DNA of 64,000 nt from Vibrio mediterranei. GTDB lineage: Bacteria; Pseudomonadota; Gammaproteobacteria; Enterobacterales; Vibrionaceae. This document shows positions 26,700-35,722 of the stretch, one piece after another. Within the stretch, counting starts at the first letter, position 1, and each line of letters begins with the position of its first letter. Where the stretch lies: the NCBI RefSeq assembly GCF_900088415.1, contig NZ_FLLQ01000013.1:1-64000 (forward strand), given 5' to 3'. The notes beneath the pieces are model-generated. The model was not told where the DNA came from, made no database searches, and worked only from the letters and a program-made list of their open reading frames with translations. The position numbers and the translations under genes were made by a program.

Positions 26700-27716
26700 T
26701 TAAGGCAACAACCAACGAGTCTTGCTGCTGAGTGATAACAACCAACTGGTTGCTAATGCCAAACTGCCGCTGACAATAACCCAAAATGGAATCATATAGA
26801 TTGGGTGACCTTGATGTAGGCCGAGTTCGTTCATCGGCCACAGGAATAGCGGGTGAAGAATATAAATACCCAAGCTGTATTTACTAATAAAGCTCACCAC
26901 TTTCTTGGCTCCTGGCCAAAGCTTGTCGGCGTAGGCTTTGCAGACAATAAATATCATGCTGGCTGCTAGGACGGTGTTTAGAGTCTTGTAAGAGAACCAG
27001 CGCCCAACATAATAACGACCTTCTTCAATACTTCCTTGAACTACCATATAACTGCTCAGCGCCATTGCGCCGACACCCAGAATAATGGACACAGCAACCA
27101 CACCTTGGCTTGCTGGCAGTTTTTGATACAGGATATAGCCCAGAGGCAATAAGCCCATATAAAGCCAGAATTGCTCGCTCCAAGGTCCATCAACTCTTAA
27201 TAAGAACAACAGCGTAGTGAGTAACCAAAGGCCGGTAAATGCGTAAAGTGCGCTGTTATCAAACTTGCGAACGAACACCTGCAAGAACGGGATCGCCACA
27301 TACAGCGGAATAAAGTAGTAAAAGAATCCAAGATGGTAATAGGTCTGATGGTGATAGCTCTCAGATAAGACTTCTTTAACCGTATTGCCGTTAAAGCCTT
27401 CAATGGTCCATCCGGATAAGTAAGCGTAGAAAAGTGACCATGCGATAAATGGAATCAGCACTTTGCCGAGACGACGAGACAGATAATATTTCATATCAAA
27501 CGGTCGTTTGTCGTTGAGCATGAGAGCGCCGGTTATCAAAATAAACACCGGGACTGCCCAGCGACTGAATCCATTAAAGGTGATAGCGGTAACCCATTCG
27601 CCCATAGGGATCTGTCCGAGTTCATGACGGTAAGGGCCTAGCGCATGAATAATGATGACCGCGAGTGCCGCCACACAGCGCATGGCATCGAAGAAAAATA
27701 TGTGCTTTTTATCCAT
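26700..27716 (-). CDS. Acyltransferase-3 family membrane protein
   Basis: A 338-residue protein with about ten membrane helices, of the acyltransferase-3 (OafA/WecH-like) family. The conserved N-terminal motif with a putative catalytic histidine is FDAMRCVAALAVIIIHALG, and SRWAVPVFILITGALML follows in helix 2. Family members move acetyl or succinyl groups onto polysaccharides, peptidoglycan or lipids at the inner membrane; length and features resemble WecH, but the acceptor is unknown. AAGGAGTTATTA precedes the start. It lies 115 bp downstream of the chitinase gene, separated from it by a terminator. Confidence 0.82.
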   Translation of the reverse strand: MDKKHIFFFDAMRCVAALAVIIIHALGPYRHELGQIPMGEWVTAITFNGFSRWAVPVFILITGALMLNDKRPFDMKYYLSRRLGKVLIPFIAWSLFYAYLSGWTIEGFNGNTVKEVLSESYHHQTYYHLGFFYYFIPLYVAIPFLQVFVRKFDNSALYAFTGLWLLTTLLFLLRVDGPWSEQFWLYMGLLPLGYILYQKLPASQGVVAVSIILGVGAMALSSYMVVQGSIEEGRYYVGRWFSYKTLNTVLAASMIFIVCKAYADKLWPGAKKVVSFISKYSLGIYILHPLFLWPMNELGLHQGHPIYMIPFWVIVSGSLALATSWLLSLSSKTRWLLP

Positions 27717-27793
27717 TAATAACTCCTTACAGTCTTTAGAAACTATAAGAAATATAATCAGGTGCGGGAAGAGTACTTAGATAAAAGTTGTGT

Positions 27794-27820
27794 AAAAACT
27801 GCTCCATACAGAGCAGCTTT
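27794..27820 (-). terminator. Terminator downstream of the chitinase
   Basis: On the minus strand the stem AAAGCTGCTC/GAGCAGTTTT runs into a T run (TTTTTAC) 12 bases after the chitinase stop. Confidence 0.75.
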
Positions 27821-27831
27821 TACTGGTTTGA

Positions 27832-29331
27832 TCACGCTGAAGGGCAAACGACTTCACCCCAGAACCAGTTTGTTTGTGTGGGTGACTCCCAAACACCAGG
27901 GTTGTTCTTAGCAATAAAACACTTTCCTTGGTAGCTTACGGTATCGCCATTGCTGACAGATGTACTACCCGGAATCCAAGTAACTAGATTAATTTCAGGT
28001 GGCGTGGTGGTGCTTCCACCACTATTCCCGTCGCCAGTACCTCCATTGCCGTTATCTGTTGAGGGAAGAGTGTCCACAATCCGCACTTCTGGCCAATTGG
28101 CGTGGGAGCCATAAAAGTTGGTGACGCATTTTTCATAGTCACCGGGTACGAGAGCAGAGTAAGCAGTTTGGTAACCGACCAAGTTACATTCAAAAGAGAC
28201 GCCTTCAGGACGGTCAGCATGATAAGCCCAACTGGCTTCCCAGTTAGTGTAAAGTACATCTGTTGCGCCGTTTAAGTTCAAGCTTCCATAAGGGGTTTGT
28301 TGCCAACACGTATTGGTCTCGTCGGCTTCAATGGGAATCTGATAGTGTGCAGCGAGCCCTTCCCAGTAACGAATTCGGTTAACTGGCTGCCCTTTGTTTT
28401 TATTCTGCTCCCCACATTCAATACCACCATTGATGATGTTGATGGTGGTACCAAACCCATAGCCAATACCAGCCTCTACTTCTCGCTGAGATGGGACCCA
28501 AGTTCTATCAATAACATGCAACATGGCGGGCTTTGGTGCTTGTGGCGTTAAAAAAAACCAGATAGCAGAGGCGAGGTTTAACCACGAGTCAGCCACAAGC
28601 GCTGGGTTATCGAGTAACACCGTTGCATCACCATCAAACATCACTTCAGAAAAAGGACCGTAGTTGAAGTGGTAAGAGAGTTGTTTAGCGCCACGACCAA
28701 AATAGCCTTGGTTGGCGGCGCAAGGCCAACGTTTGTTTTGCCAATCATTCTGACCACACCCCGTGGTATAGCCTGGCTGTCCTTCGGACCAACCCATTTC
28801 GCGCACATGAACCAGTGCTTGCTGCCATTCTTCGAGAGCTAAAGGGTTATCCCAAGAGTTATCCTTGGCGATGTGACCTCCGGTTTCTTGGGCAAAATGG
28901 GCGAAGGCGGTCACGATGGAACGCTTACAAATAGCATCGGCATCTCGATTGTCGCTATAGTCACTACAAAACGCTGGAAATTTACCAATAGCCTGTAAAA
29001 AGCGCTGATAGGTGTACTCTGGCGCAGCCATATGAGTGAGAAAGTCCCATTCATCACGTGGGAAGACTCGCTCAGCCCGTTTTACGTTACTTGGGTTGGT
29101 TGCTAAGCCTGCATCAATCGAATCCACGACAGAGTTTGAGGCTGTCTGCAATGCCTCAGCCCACACTCTGTACATGGGGTTGCTAGTTTTGCTTGCTTCA
29201 CTATTTTGTATGTCGCTACGGGCAATAATATACCCGGTTGGATTTTGTGGATCAGGGTGCGGGTTTACCGCAAGGGTAGGTAAGCTTAAGCAGGTAGTGC
29301 TTGCTGCCATAAGCCATCGAGAGGTTTTCAT
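27832..29331 (-). CDS. Secreted GH19 chitinase with C-terminal chitin-binding module
   Basis: A 499-residue exported enzyme. After a signal peptide (MKTSRWLMAASTTCLSLPTL), the GH19 catalytic domain (about 85-345) carries the catalytic glutamate in FAQETGGH (E149) and the signature YFGRGAKQLSY (210-220). A Gly/Asn/Ser/Thr/Pro linker near residues 425-450 leads to a C-terminal chitin-binding module of CBM5/12 type (WIPGSTSVSNGDTVSYQGKC with aromatic WFWGE). It cleaves beta-1,4-GlcNAc linkages by inversion. GH19 enzymes are less common than GH18 in vibrios. No regulator lies beside it. Confidence 0.92.
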   Translation of the reverse strand: MKTSRWLMAASTTCLSLPTLAVNPHPDPQNPTGYIIARSDIQNSEASKTSNPMYRVWAEALQTASNSVVDSIDAGLATNPSNVKRAERVFPRDEWDFLTHMAAPEYTYQRFLQAIGKFPAFCSDYSDNRDADAICKRSIVTAFAHFAQETGGHIAKDNSWDNPLALEEWQQALVHVREMGWSEGQPGYTTGCGQNDWQNKRWPCAANQGYFGRGAKQLSYHFNYGPFSEVMFDGDATVLLDNPALVADSWLNLASAIWFFLTPQAPKPAMLHVIDRTWVPSQREVEAGIGYGFGTTINIINGGIECGEQNKNKGQPVNRIRYWEGLAAHYQIPIEADETNTCWQQTPYGSLNLNGATDVLYTNWEASWAYHADRPEGVSFECNLVGYQTAYSALVPGDYEKCVTNFYGSHANWPEVRIVDTLPSTDNGNGGTGDGNSGGSTTTPPEINLVTWIPGSTSVSNGDTVSYQGKCFIAKNNPGVWESPTQTNWFWGEVVCPSA

Positions 29332-29550
29332 CTGACGTTCCTTTTCAATATTATTTATCTAGGCTAGATAGATTCACCTGTAGTGAGAAGGCGTTACTTT
29401 CTAGCGCAACAAACTATAGAAAAGGCCATGGAAGAGTGATCGTGAAACCCATGAATTTCGTGCTTGATGCTTTCTCTATGCGAGGCATTTCAAACCTTAC
29501 TTGAGTGGCTAAGGTGAAACTCTCGTTGAAGTGTGCAATGACTCTAAAAC

Positions 29551-29580
29551 AAAAAAGCCCAGCATGAGGTGCTGGGCTTT
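29551..29580 (-). terminator. gor terminator
   Basis: The stem AAAGCCCAGCA/TGCTGGGCTTT is followed on the minus strand by TTTTTT, 19 bases after the gor stop. Confidence 0.9.
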
Positions 29581-29598
29581 GAAAATAGAGTGTATGCG

Positions 29599-30954
29599 TT
29601 AGCGCATCGTCACGAATTCCTCGGAACCCGTTGGGTGAATTGCCACGACAGAGTCGAAGTCTGCTTTGGTCGCGCCCATCTTCATCGCAACGCCAAAACC
29701 TTGAATCATTTCATCAACAGTAAAGCCGATGCCGTGCAAGCCAACAACCGTCTCTTCTGGGCCAGCACAAACCAGTTTCATCTTACATGGCTGGCGATGC
29801 TTGGTTACTGCTGTGTACATAGCAGTGAAGCCAGAGGTGTAGACTTTGATGTTATCTTTGCCGTACTTCTCTTCCGCTTGTTGTGTGGTTAGGCCGATGG
29901 TGCCGATAGGTGGATGACTGAATACCACAGTTGGTACTAGGTCGTAGTCCATCTTCGCATCTGGTTTGTTGTTAAATAGGCGCTCAGAAAGCTGACGACC
30001 TGCTTTAACGGCAACTGGAGTGAGCTCAATGCCGCCTTCCATGATGTCACCAACACAGTAAATACCATCTACATTCGTGGTTTGGTACTCATCGACTTTG
30101 ATGTAGCCACGATCGTTGGTTGCCACACCTGTAGCACCAAGATTAATTGCATCTGTCGCTGGGTGACGACCGATTGCCCAAATCAAGGTATCAACATTTT
30201 GGCTCTCACCGTTTTCAAGATGTAGCGTTAGGCTACCGTCCGCCTCTTTAACCACTTCTTTAGGCACGGAGTGGGTGTGCAGCGTTGGACCTTCGGTATT
30301 CATTACTTCAACCAACGTCTCGATGATCATTGGGTCAAAGCTACGTAGAGGTGATTCTTTACGGCAGAATAGGTGAGTTTCTGTACCTAGTGCGTGTAGT
30401 ACACCTGCGATTTCTACTGCAATGTAGCCTGCGCCGATAACTGCAACGCGTTTTGGCTGCTCGCTTAGCTCAAAGAAACCATTAGAATCGATGCCGTATT
30501 CTGCGCCTGGAATATTTGGAATGGTTGGACGACCACCAACGGCAATAAGGATGTGATCAGCTGTGTAGTGCTCGCCGTTCACTTCGACAGTTTTCGCATC
30601 AACAAACTTAGCAAAACCACGAATGACATTAACTTTGTTGTTGCCAAGCACGCGATCGTAAGATTGGTGAATACGGCCAATGTATGCTTGGCGGCTCTCA
30701 ACCAGTTTGCTCCAATCGAAGCCTTTAACGTCGACATCAAAACCATAGTCTTCTGCGTACAGGTTCATCGCTTCAGCAACTTGTGCACCGTGCCACATGA
30801 CTTTCTTTGGCACACAGCCAACGTTTACACAGGTACCGCCAAGATCTTGAGCTTCAATCAGCGCGACCTTCGCGCCGTACATTGCCGCACGGTTAGCAGA
30901 TGCGATACCGCCGCTGCCACCACCAATACAGATATAGTCAAAATGCGTTGCCAT
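29599..30954 (-). CDS. gor: Glutathione-disulfide reductase
   Basis: A 451-residue FAD- and NADPH-dependent enzyme that reduces GSSG to GSH in the cytoplasm. The FAD-binding segment is [18 protein letters not shown], the redox-active disulfide is [13 protein letters not shown], the NADPH Rossmann motif is [15 protein letters not shown], and the C-terminal catalytic base is in [10 protein letters not shown]. Length equals the E. coli enzyme (450). CTCGGAGAA precedes the start. gor, rlmJ and prlC are clustered in E. coli too, and the order is partly kept here. Confidence 0.96.
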   Translation of the reverse strand: MATHFDYICIGGGSGGIASANRAAMYGAKVALIEAQDLGGTCVNVGCVPKKVMWHGAQVAEAMNLYAEDYGFDVDVKGFDWSKLVESRQAYIGRIHQSYDRVLGNNKVNVIRGFAKFVDAKTVEVNGEHYTADHILIAVGGRPTIPNIPGAEYGIDSNGFFELSEQPKRVAVIGAGYIAVEIAGVLHALGTETHLFCRKESPLRSFDPMIIETLVEVMNTEGPTLHTHSVPKEVVKEADGSLTLHLENGESQNVDTLIWAIGRHPATDAINLGATGVATNDRGYIKVDEYQTTNVDGIYCVGDIMEGGIELTPVAVKAGRQLSERLFNNKPDAKMDYDLVPTVVFSHPPIGTIGLTTQQAEEKYGKDNIKVYTSGFTAMYTAVTKHRQPCKMKLVCAGPEETVVGLHGIGFTVDEMIQGFGVAMKMGATKADFDSVVAIHPTGSEEFVTMR

Positions 30955-31144
30955 TACGTTCTCCGAGAGCTTATTAATTTTATGATTGCTAGTAACAGAT
31001 ACATTGGGGTGAAGAGTAGGGAACTCAATATCATCGCAATGTTTTGTTAAGAATCGCTATCCATACTATAAATCGAGTCTAGCAACTTTCTCCAATGGGA
31101 AAAAGCAGAGTTAATTATGAGTAATAACGATTAATGACGAGATA

Positions 31145-31163
31145 AGAGGGCATTACGCCCTCT
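31145..31163 (-). terminator. Hairpin after the GST gene, possible terminator
   Basis: A perfect 7-bp stem AGAGGGC/GCCCTCT lies 12 bases past the GST stop. It lacks a clear T run, so terminator function is uncertain. Confidence 0.45.
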
Positions 31164-31174
31164 ATAAAAGTCGC

Positions 31175-31873
31175 TTAGCCACAACAGCTTGATGTTGAGC
31201 AATCTTGTTTAGCCTGTACGTCTTTTCCAGTAGCAAGGTAAGTATTAGTTAGGTAGAAATCAGCAAACCGCGTTTCAAAGTCGCTAGAGACGGTCTTCTC
31301 GACCAATCCTGATTCCATGATGTTGCGTTGCCACGCTTGCATTTTTGGCAGTCCGCAGAAAAAATCATAACCTGAATGCGCTTTAACAATCGCAGCGCGA
31401 TGCAAGAGTGGTAACCACGCCATATCAACATTGCTGAAGGTGTCCGACTTGAAGAACTTGGTGTTGCCAGATAGCTGGTTCTCTGCCTTTTGGAATGCTT
31501 TAATCAGCTTTTCCGCACGCTCTTCAAAGGTCTCTTTATCTTTGCTACTCATTGTGCCGCATTGAGCAAGGTAGTGTTTAGAGCCTAAATAGCTCCATGC
31601 ACGATCGAGTGCGCGCTGCTCGTTACTCACGTCTTGCTCAATCGGACCATATTCATCTTCGATGTATTCAATGATAGCGTCTGATTCAAACAAAGCGGTA
31701 CCTGATTCAGTGACCATCACTGGCACCTGACCATTGGGTGAGATATCTAGGAACCATTGTGGCTTGTCTTTTAGGCTGATGTATTCAATCTCATAGGGAA
31801 TGCGTTTTGCTTCCAGTGCAGCAGTGACACGTTGGACAAAAGGACAAATCTTAAAGCTAACAATCTTAATCAT
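31175..31873 (-). CDS. Glutathione S-transferase family protein with Cys-rich tail
   Basis: About 232 residues. The N-terminal thioredoxin fold carries a CPF active-site motif (KICPFVQRV), as in omega-class and dehydroascorbate-reductase-like GSTs that use a cysteine. The glutathione-site segments are NGQVPVMV and ESDAIIEY, and an all-helical C-terminal domain follows. The last residues, DCSTSSCCG, are an unusual cysteine-rich tail that could bind metal or be redox-active. The start at 31873 is the ATG after AGGAAAACCCAG; an in-frame GTG lies five codons upstream. It is upstream of gor on the same strand, a glutathione-related pair, though a hairpin separates them. Confidence 0.85.
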   Translation of the reverse strand: MIKIVSFKICPFVQRVTAALEAKRIPYEIEYISLKDKPQWFLDISPNGQVPVMVTESGTALFESDAIIEYIEDEYGPIEQDVSNEQRALDRAWSYLGSKHYLAQCGTMSSKDKETFEERAEKLIKAFQKAENQLSGNTKFFKSDTFSNVDMAWLPLLHRAAIVKAHSGYDFFCGLPKMQAWQRNIMESGLVEKTVSSDFETRFADFYLTNTYLATGKDVQAKQDCSTSSCCG

Positions 31874-32091
31874 CTGGGTTTTCCTCACTAGGCTATTAGG
31901 GTGTACTCATTGCACATGGCTTCGGTACTTTCACTAGTAAGACGGGGGAGGTGAGAGAAAGACGAAAATAATTTCAATAAAGTCGAAATATTTTCTGGAG
32001 AGCTAAAAATAAGCGCAATTAAGAAAGGCGCAATATTGCTTTAAAACAATTGATTACGCCTTTTCTTGAGATTAGAAGTGTTTCCCAAAAA

Positions 32092-32931
32092 TTATTCTGG
32101 GACAATCCACTCCACTTTAAAGTGGCCTGTTGCTGGAGCGATCTTGTCTTTAAGGTACGGCAAAATGGCATTCATTTGCTGCTCTAGCTTCCACGGTGGG
32201 TTGATGACAATCATGCCCGAAGCTGTCATTCCGCGTTCGTTAGTATCTGGTGAGACACCAAGTTCGATTTGCAAAATCTTGCGAATACCAAGACCTTCTA
32301 AGCCTTCAATCATATCGTCGATATCATAGCGATTGACCACAGGGTACCAAATCGCATAAATACCCGTTGCCCAGCGTTTATAACTTTGGGCAATGGCCGT
32401 CACGACATCACGATATTCACGAGCGAGTTCATAAGGTGGATCGATCAAGACCAAACCACGGCGTTCTGCTGGTGGCAAGCTGCCTTTTAAGCGCTTAAAA
32501 CCGTCTTCTTTAAAGATTTTGACTTGACGGTCACGATGGAATTCTTGCTCAAGTAATGGAAAGTCGCTTGGGTGTAATTCTGTTAATACCATACGGTCTT
32601 GAGGACGCAAATGGGCACGCGCCACACGAGGAGAACCTGGGTAATAACGCAGTGTGTCGCTGTTGTTCAGTGTCTCTATCGATTCAATGTAGCTGGCGAT
32701 ATCTTCAGGAATGTCGGCATTTCCCCAAATACGACCGATGCCTTGCTTATATTCACCAGTTTTCTCAGACCATTCGTGGGTAAGGTCATAACGGCCTACG
32801 CCCGAATGAGTATCGTGATAAACGAATGGCTTTTCCTTGTTTTTTAGTGAATTAAGGATAAGACTTTGTACTATGTGTTTAACCACATCGGCATGGTTAC
32901 CCGCGTGAAAACTGTGACGATAGCTCAGCAA
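32092..32931 (-). CDS. rlmJ: 23S rRNA (adenine-2030-N6)-methyltransferase RlmJ
   Basis: About 279 residues, starting LSYRHSFHAGNHADVVKH after the initiator, as in E. coli RlmJ (280). The N6-adenine methyltransferase motif is LIDPPYEL, and the conserved C terminus runs GMTASGMIVINPPWKLEQQM to WIVPE. It methylates A2030 of 23S rRNA. No ATG fits the family N terminus. The initiator appears to be the TTG at 32931, with AGAG eight bases upstream; another TTG seven codons earlier (32952) is possible. It is divergent from prlC. Confidence 0.92.
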   Translation of the reverse strand: MLSYRHSFHAGNHADVVKHIVQSLILNSLKNKEKPFVYHDTHSGVGRYDLTHEWSEKTGEYKQGIGRIWGNADIPEDIASYIESIETLNNSDTLRYYPGSPRVARAHLRPQDRMVLTELHPSDFPLLEQEFHRDRQVKIFKEDGFKRLKGSLPPAERRGLVLIDPPYELAREYRDVVTAIAQSYKRWATGIYAIWYPVVNRYDIDDMIEGLEGLGIRKILQIELGVSPDTNERGMTASGMIVINPPWKLEQQMNAILPYLKDKIAPATGHFKVEWIVPE

Positions 32932-33130
32932 AATAAAGACTCTGTTTAACAATAATGGACGGATTATAACCTCTTCTGACGAGAAGCGGCAGAGGAGTTG
33001 GTGTTTTGAATCACCGTAATTGAATCTCGAAGGATTGAAATTTCTCTTTCGAGACTACATTTATCTATTAATTACGCTCACTTGCCTTCCAATGAAGTGA
33101 GGGAATCCAATAACTAAAAAGGGACGCTGC

Positions 33131-35173
33131 ATGGCAAATCCACTACTGACGTTTACCGACTTACCTCCTTTTTCTCAAATTAAGCCTGAGCATGTGAAAC
33201 CAGCCGTTGAACAAGCGATTGAGGCATGCCGAGCAAAAATAGATGAAGTGCTTGAAGGTAACACCAACCCAACTTGGGACAATGTCGTTGCGCCAATCGA
33301 GCAGATTGATGACAAGCTTAGCCGCTTATGGTCACCTGTGAGCCATATGAACTCAGTGATGAACAGTGATGAATTGCGTGAAGCGTATGAAAGCTGCCTA
33401 CCAATTCTTTCTGAATACGGCACTTGGGTGGGACAGCACAAGGGGCTGTATGAAGCGTACAAAGCGATCAAAGCCAGTGACGCGTTTAACACGCTTTCCC
33501 AAGCGCAACAGAAAACCATCAAAGATTCACTGCGTGATTTTGAGTTGTCTGGCATTGGTCTGCCATCCGATGAGCAGCACCGTTATGGTGAAATCAGCAA
33601 ACGTATGTCCGAGCTAGGTTCGCAGTTCTCTAATAATGTCCTAGATGCCACCATGGGCTGGACTAAGCACATTACTGATGAGAAAGAGCTAACCGGTATG
33701 CCAGAATCGGCACTCGCGGCGGCAAAAGCAGCCGCTGAGGCGAAAGAGTTAGAAGGTTATCTACTGACATTAGATATTCCGTCTTACCTCCCAGTTCTAA
33801 CCTACTGTGATAACCAAGAGCTACGTAAAGAGCTGTACGAAGCCTACGTGACGCGCGCCTCTGATCGTGGTCCAAATGCGGGTAAATGGGACAACACTGA
33901 GATTATTGCTGAGCAACTTAAGCTGCGCCATGAAATTGCCCGCTTGCTTGGCTTTGGTACTTATAGTGAAAAGTCACTGGCGACCAAGATGGCAGAAAGC
34001 CCTGCCCAAGTGCTTGGTTTCCTCAATGATCTTGCGACTAAAGCTAAACCTCAAGGTGAGCGTGAAGTAGAAGAGCTACGTCAGTTTGCTGAAAAAGAGT
34101 TCGGCGTGACTGAACTAAACCTTTGGGATATTGCTTACTACAGTGAGAAGCAAAAACAGCACCTGTTCCAATTCTCTAATGAGGAGCTGCGTCCTTACTT
34201 CCCAGAATCAAAAGTGGTCAGCGGGCTGTTTGAAGTGCTAAACCGCGTCTTCGGGATGCAGATTAAAGAGCGTGAAGGGGTAGACGCTTGGCATGAGTCA
34301 GTCCGCTTCTTCGATATTTTTGACAGCACTGACACACTGCGCGGTAGCTTCTATCTTGATCTGTATGCGCGTGAGCACAAACGTGGCGGTGCGTGGATGG
34401 ATGAGTGTCGTGTACGACGCACCGATCTTGACGGTGAACTGCAAACACCAGTGGCGTATCTAACGTGTAACTTCAATAAGCCAGTCGGCGGTAAACCTGC
34501 CATGTTCACTCATGATGAAGTCGTGACTTTGTTCCACGAAACAGGTCATGGTATTCATCATATGTTGACGAAGATTGATACGGGGGCGGTGTCAGGCATT
34601 AACGGTGTTCCTTGGGATGCAGTTGAGCTGCCAAGTCAGTTCCTAGAGAACTGGTGCTGGGAAGAAGAGGCACTTGCGTTTATCTCAGGCCACTATGAGA
34701 CAGGTGAACCGCTACCTAAAGAGATGCTCGACAAAATGCTAGCGGCGAAAAACTTCCAATCTGCGATGTTTATTTTACGTCAGCTTGAGTTTGGTTTGTT
34801 CGATTTCACGCTGCACACGGAATACGATCCAGACATCGGTGCACGCGTGCTAGAGACCTTGGCAGAAGTGAAGTCGAAAGTGGCCGTACTTCCAAGTCTT
34901 GAATGGAACCGTTTCTCACACAGCTTTGGTCATATCTTTGCGGGAGGTTATAGCGCGGGTTACTACAGCTACTTGTGGGCAGAAGTGTTGTCTTCCGATG
35001 CCTATTCACGTTTTGAGGAAGAAGGCATCTTCAATAAAGAAACAGGACAAAGCTTCTTGAATAACATCCTTGAAATGGGTGGCAGTGAAGAACCAATGGA
35101 GCTATTTAAGCGCTTCCGTGGTCGTGAACCGGAGATCGATGCTCTATTACGTCATTCTGGCATCAGTGCGTAG
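33131..35173 (+). CDS. prlC: Oligopeptidase A
   Basis: A 680-residue M3-family zinc metallopeptidase of the cytoplasm that degrades peptides, including cleaved signal peptides. The zinc motif HETGH is at 469-473, inside FHETGHGIHHML, with the third ligand expected in the following ENWCWEEEAL helix. Length equals E. coli OpdA/PrlC (680). AAAAGGGACGCTGC precedes the start. In E. coli it is followed directly by rsmJ; here a P-type ATPase and asnC lie between them. Confidence 0.96.
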   Translation: MANPLLTFTDLPPFSQIKPEHVKPAVEQAIEACRAKIDEVLEGNTNPTWDNVVAPIEQIDDKLSRLWSPVSHMNSVMNSDELREAYESCLPILSEYGTWVGQHKGLYEAYKAIKASDAFNTLSQAQQKTIKDSLRDFELSGIGLPSDEQHRYGEISKRMSELGSQFSNNVLDATMGWTKHITDEKELTGMPESALAAAKAAAEAKELEGYLLTLDIPSYLPVLTYCDNQELRKELYEAYVTRASDRGPNAGKWDNTEIIAEQLKLRHEIARLLGFGTYSEKSLATKMAESPAQVLGFLNDLATKAKPQGEREVEELRQFAEKEFGVTELNLWDIAYYSEKQKQHLFQFSNEELRPYFPESKVVSGLFEVLNRVFGMQIKEREGVDAWHESVRFFDIFDSTDTLRGSFYLDLYAREHKRGGAWMDECRVRRTDLDGELQTPVAYLTCNFNKPVGGKPAMFTHDEVVTLFHETGHGIHHMLTKIDTGAVSGINGVPWDAVELPSQFLENWCWEEEALAFISGHYETGEPLPKEMLDKMLAAKNFQSAMFILRQLEFGLFDFTLHTEYDPDIGARVLETLAEVKSKVAVLPSLEWNRFSHSFGHIFAGGYSAGYYSYLWAEVLSSDAYSRFEEEGIFNKETGQSFLNNILEMGGSEEPMELFKRFRGREPEIDALLRHSGISA

Positions 35174-35196
35174 TATCTAATTGAAGTAATATTTGG

Positions 35197-35226
35197 AGCC
35201 CTTAATCTTTGATTGAGGGCTTTTTT
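35197..35226 (+). terminator. prlC terminator
   Basis: The stem AGCCCTTAATC/GATTGAGGGCT with loop TTT is followed by TTTTT. Confidence 0.88.
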
Positions 35227-35722
35227 ATTATGTTGAGAAAGCGAATTTTACCGGCTGAGCCAATCGTTAAGTTGGTAGAAAAAACCGTTAAGATGATATA
35301 TCTCCCCAATTGAATAACTATTGAATAGCGATTAATAACCGATAATTCGTTATCAAAACCCTCCGACCTTCAGCGAGCTCCGTCGTGTAAACAAGTTTCA
35401 ATATTCGAAAAAACAGAAGTGTTATTTCAGTGAAAATTAGGTGTTATTAAAATCTGCTTACAATGAATAATTAGTTCTAAGCTCTGAATAAAAAACTAGT
35501 TTGTTTTAAGTCAAAGAATCGTCCTAGAGTGCATGCAAGCGCACCGAAAGTTAATTACAAGCCTATTTGGTTTCGGGTAATTTATTTTTACTCATCGCTT
35601 ACGCATTAATTGTTAATAAACATGCAAACAGCGTTGGGATTTTAAAAATTTATATTCAGCGATTGCTTTTTATCGGTTTGCCATTCTACCGGTGTCGACT
35701 GAATTTATTCGGAGTATCCCCT
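35227..35722. other. Long region upstream of the P-type ATPase
   Basis: About 500 bases, rather AT-rich, between prlC and the ATPase. The ATPase frame is open back to 35567 but that stretch encodes no family-like sequence, so it is treated as non-coding. ACCGAAA near 35540 can pair with TTTCGGGT near 35570 around a short spacer, which could be part of a leader structure. No known metal riboswitch (yybP-ykoY, M-box) was recognised. Confidence 0.4.

Noticed and set aside
35227-35722. yybP-ykoY (Mn2+) or M-box (Mg2+) riboswitch before the P-type ATPase
   Set aside because: Their conserved core sequences were not found by eye.
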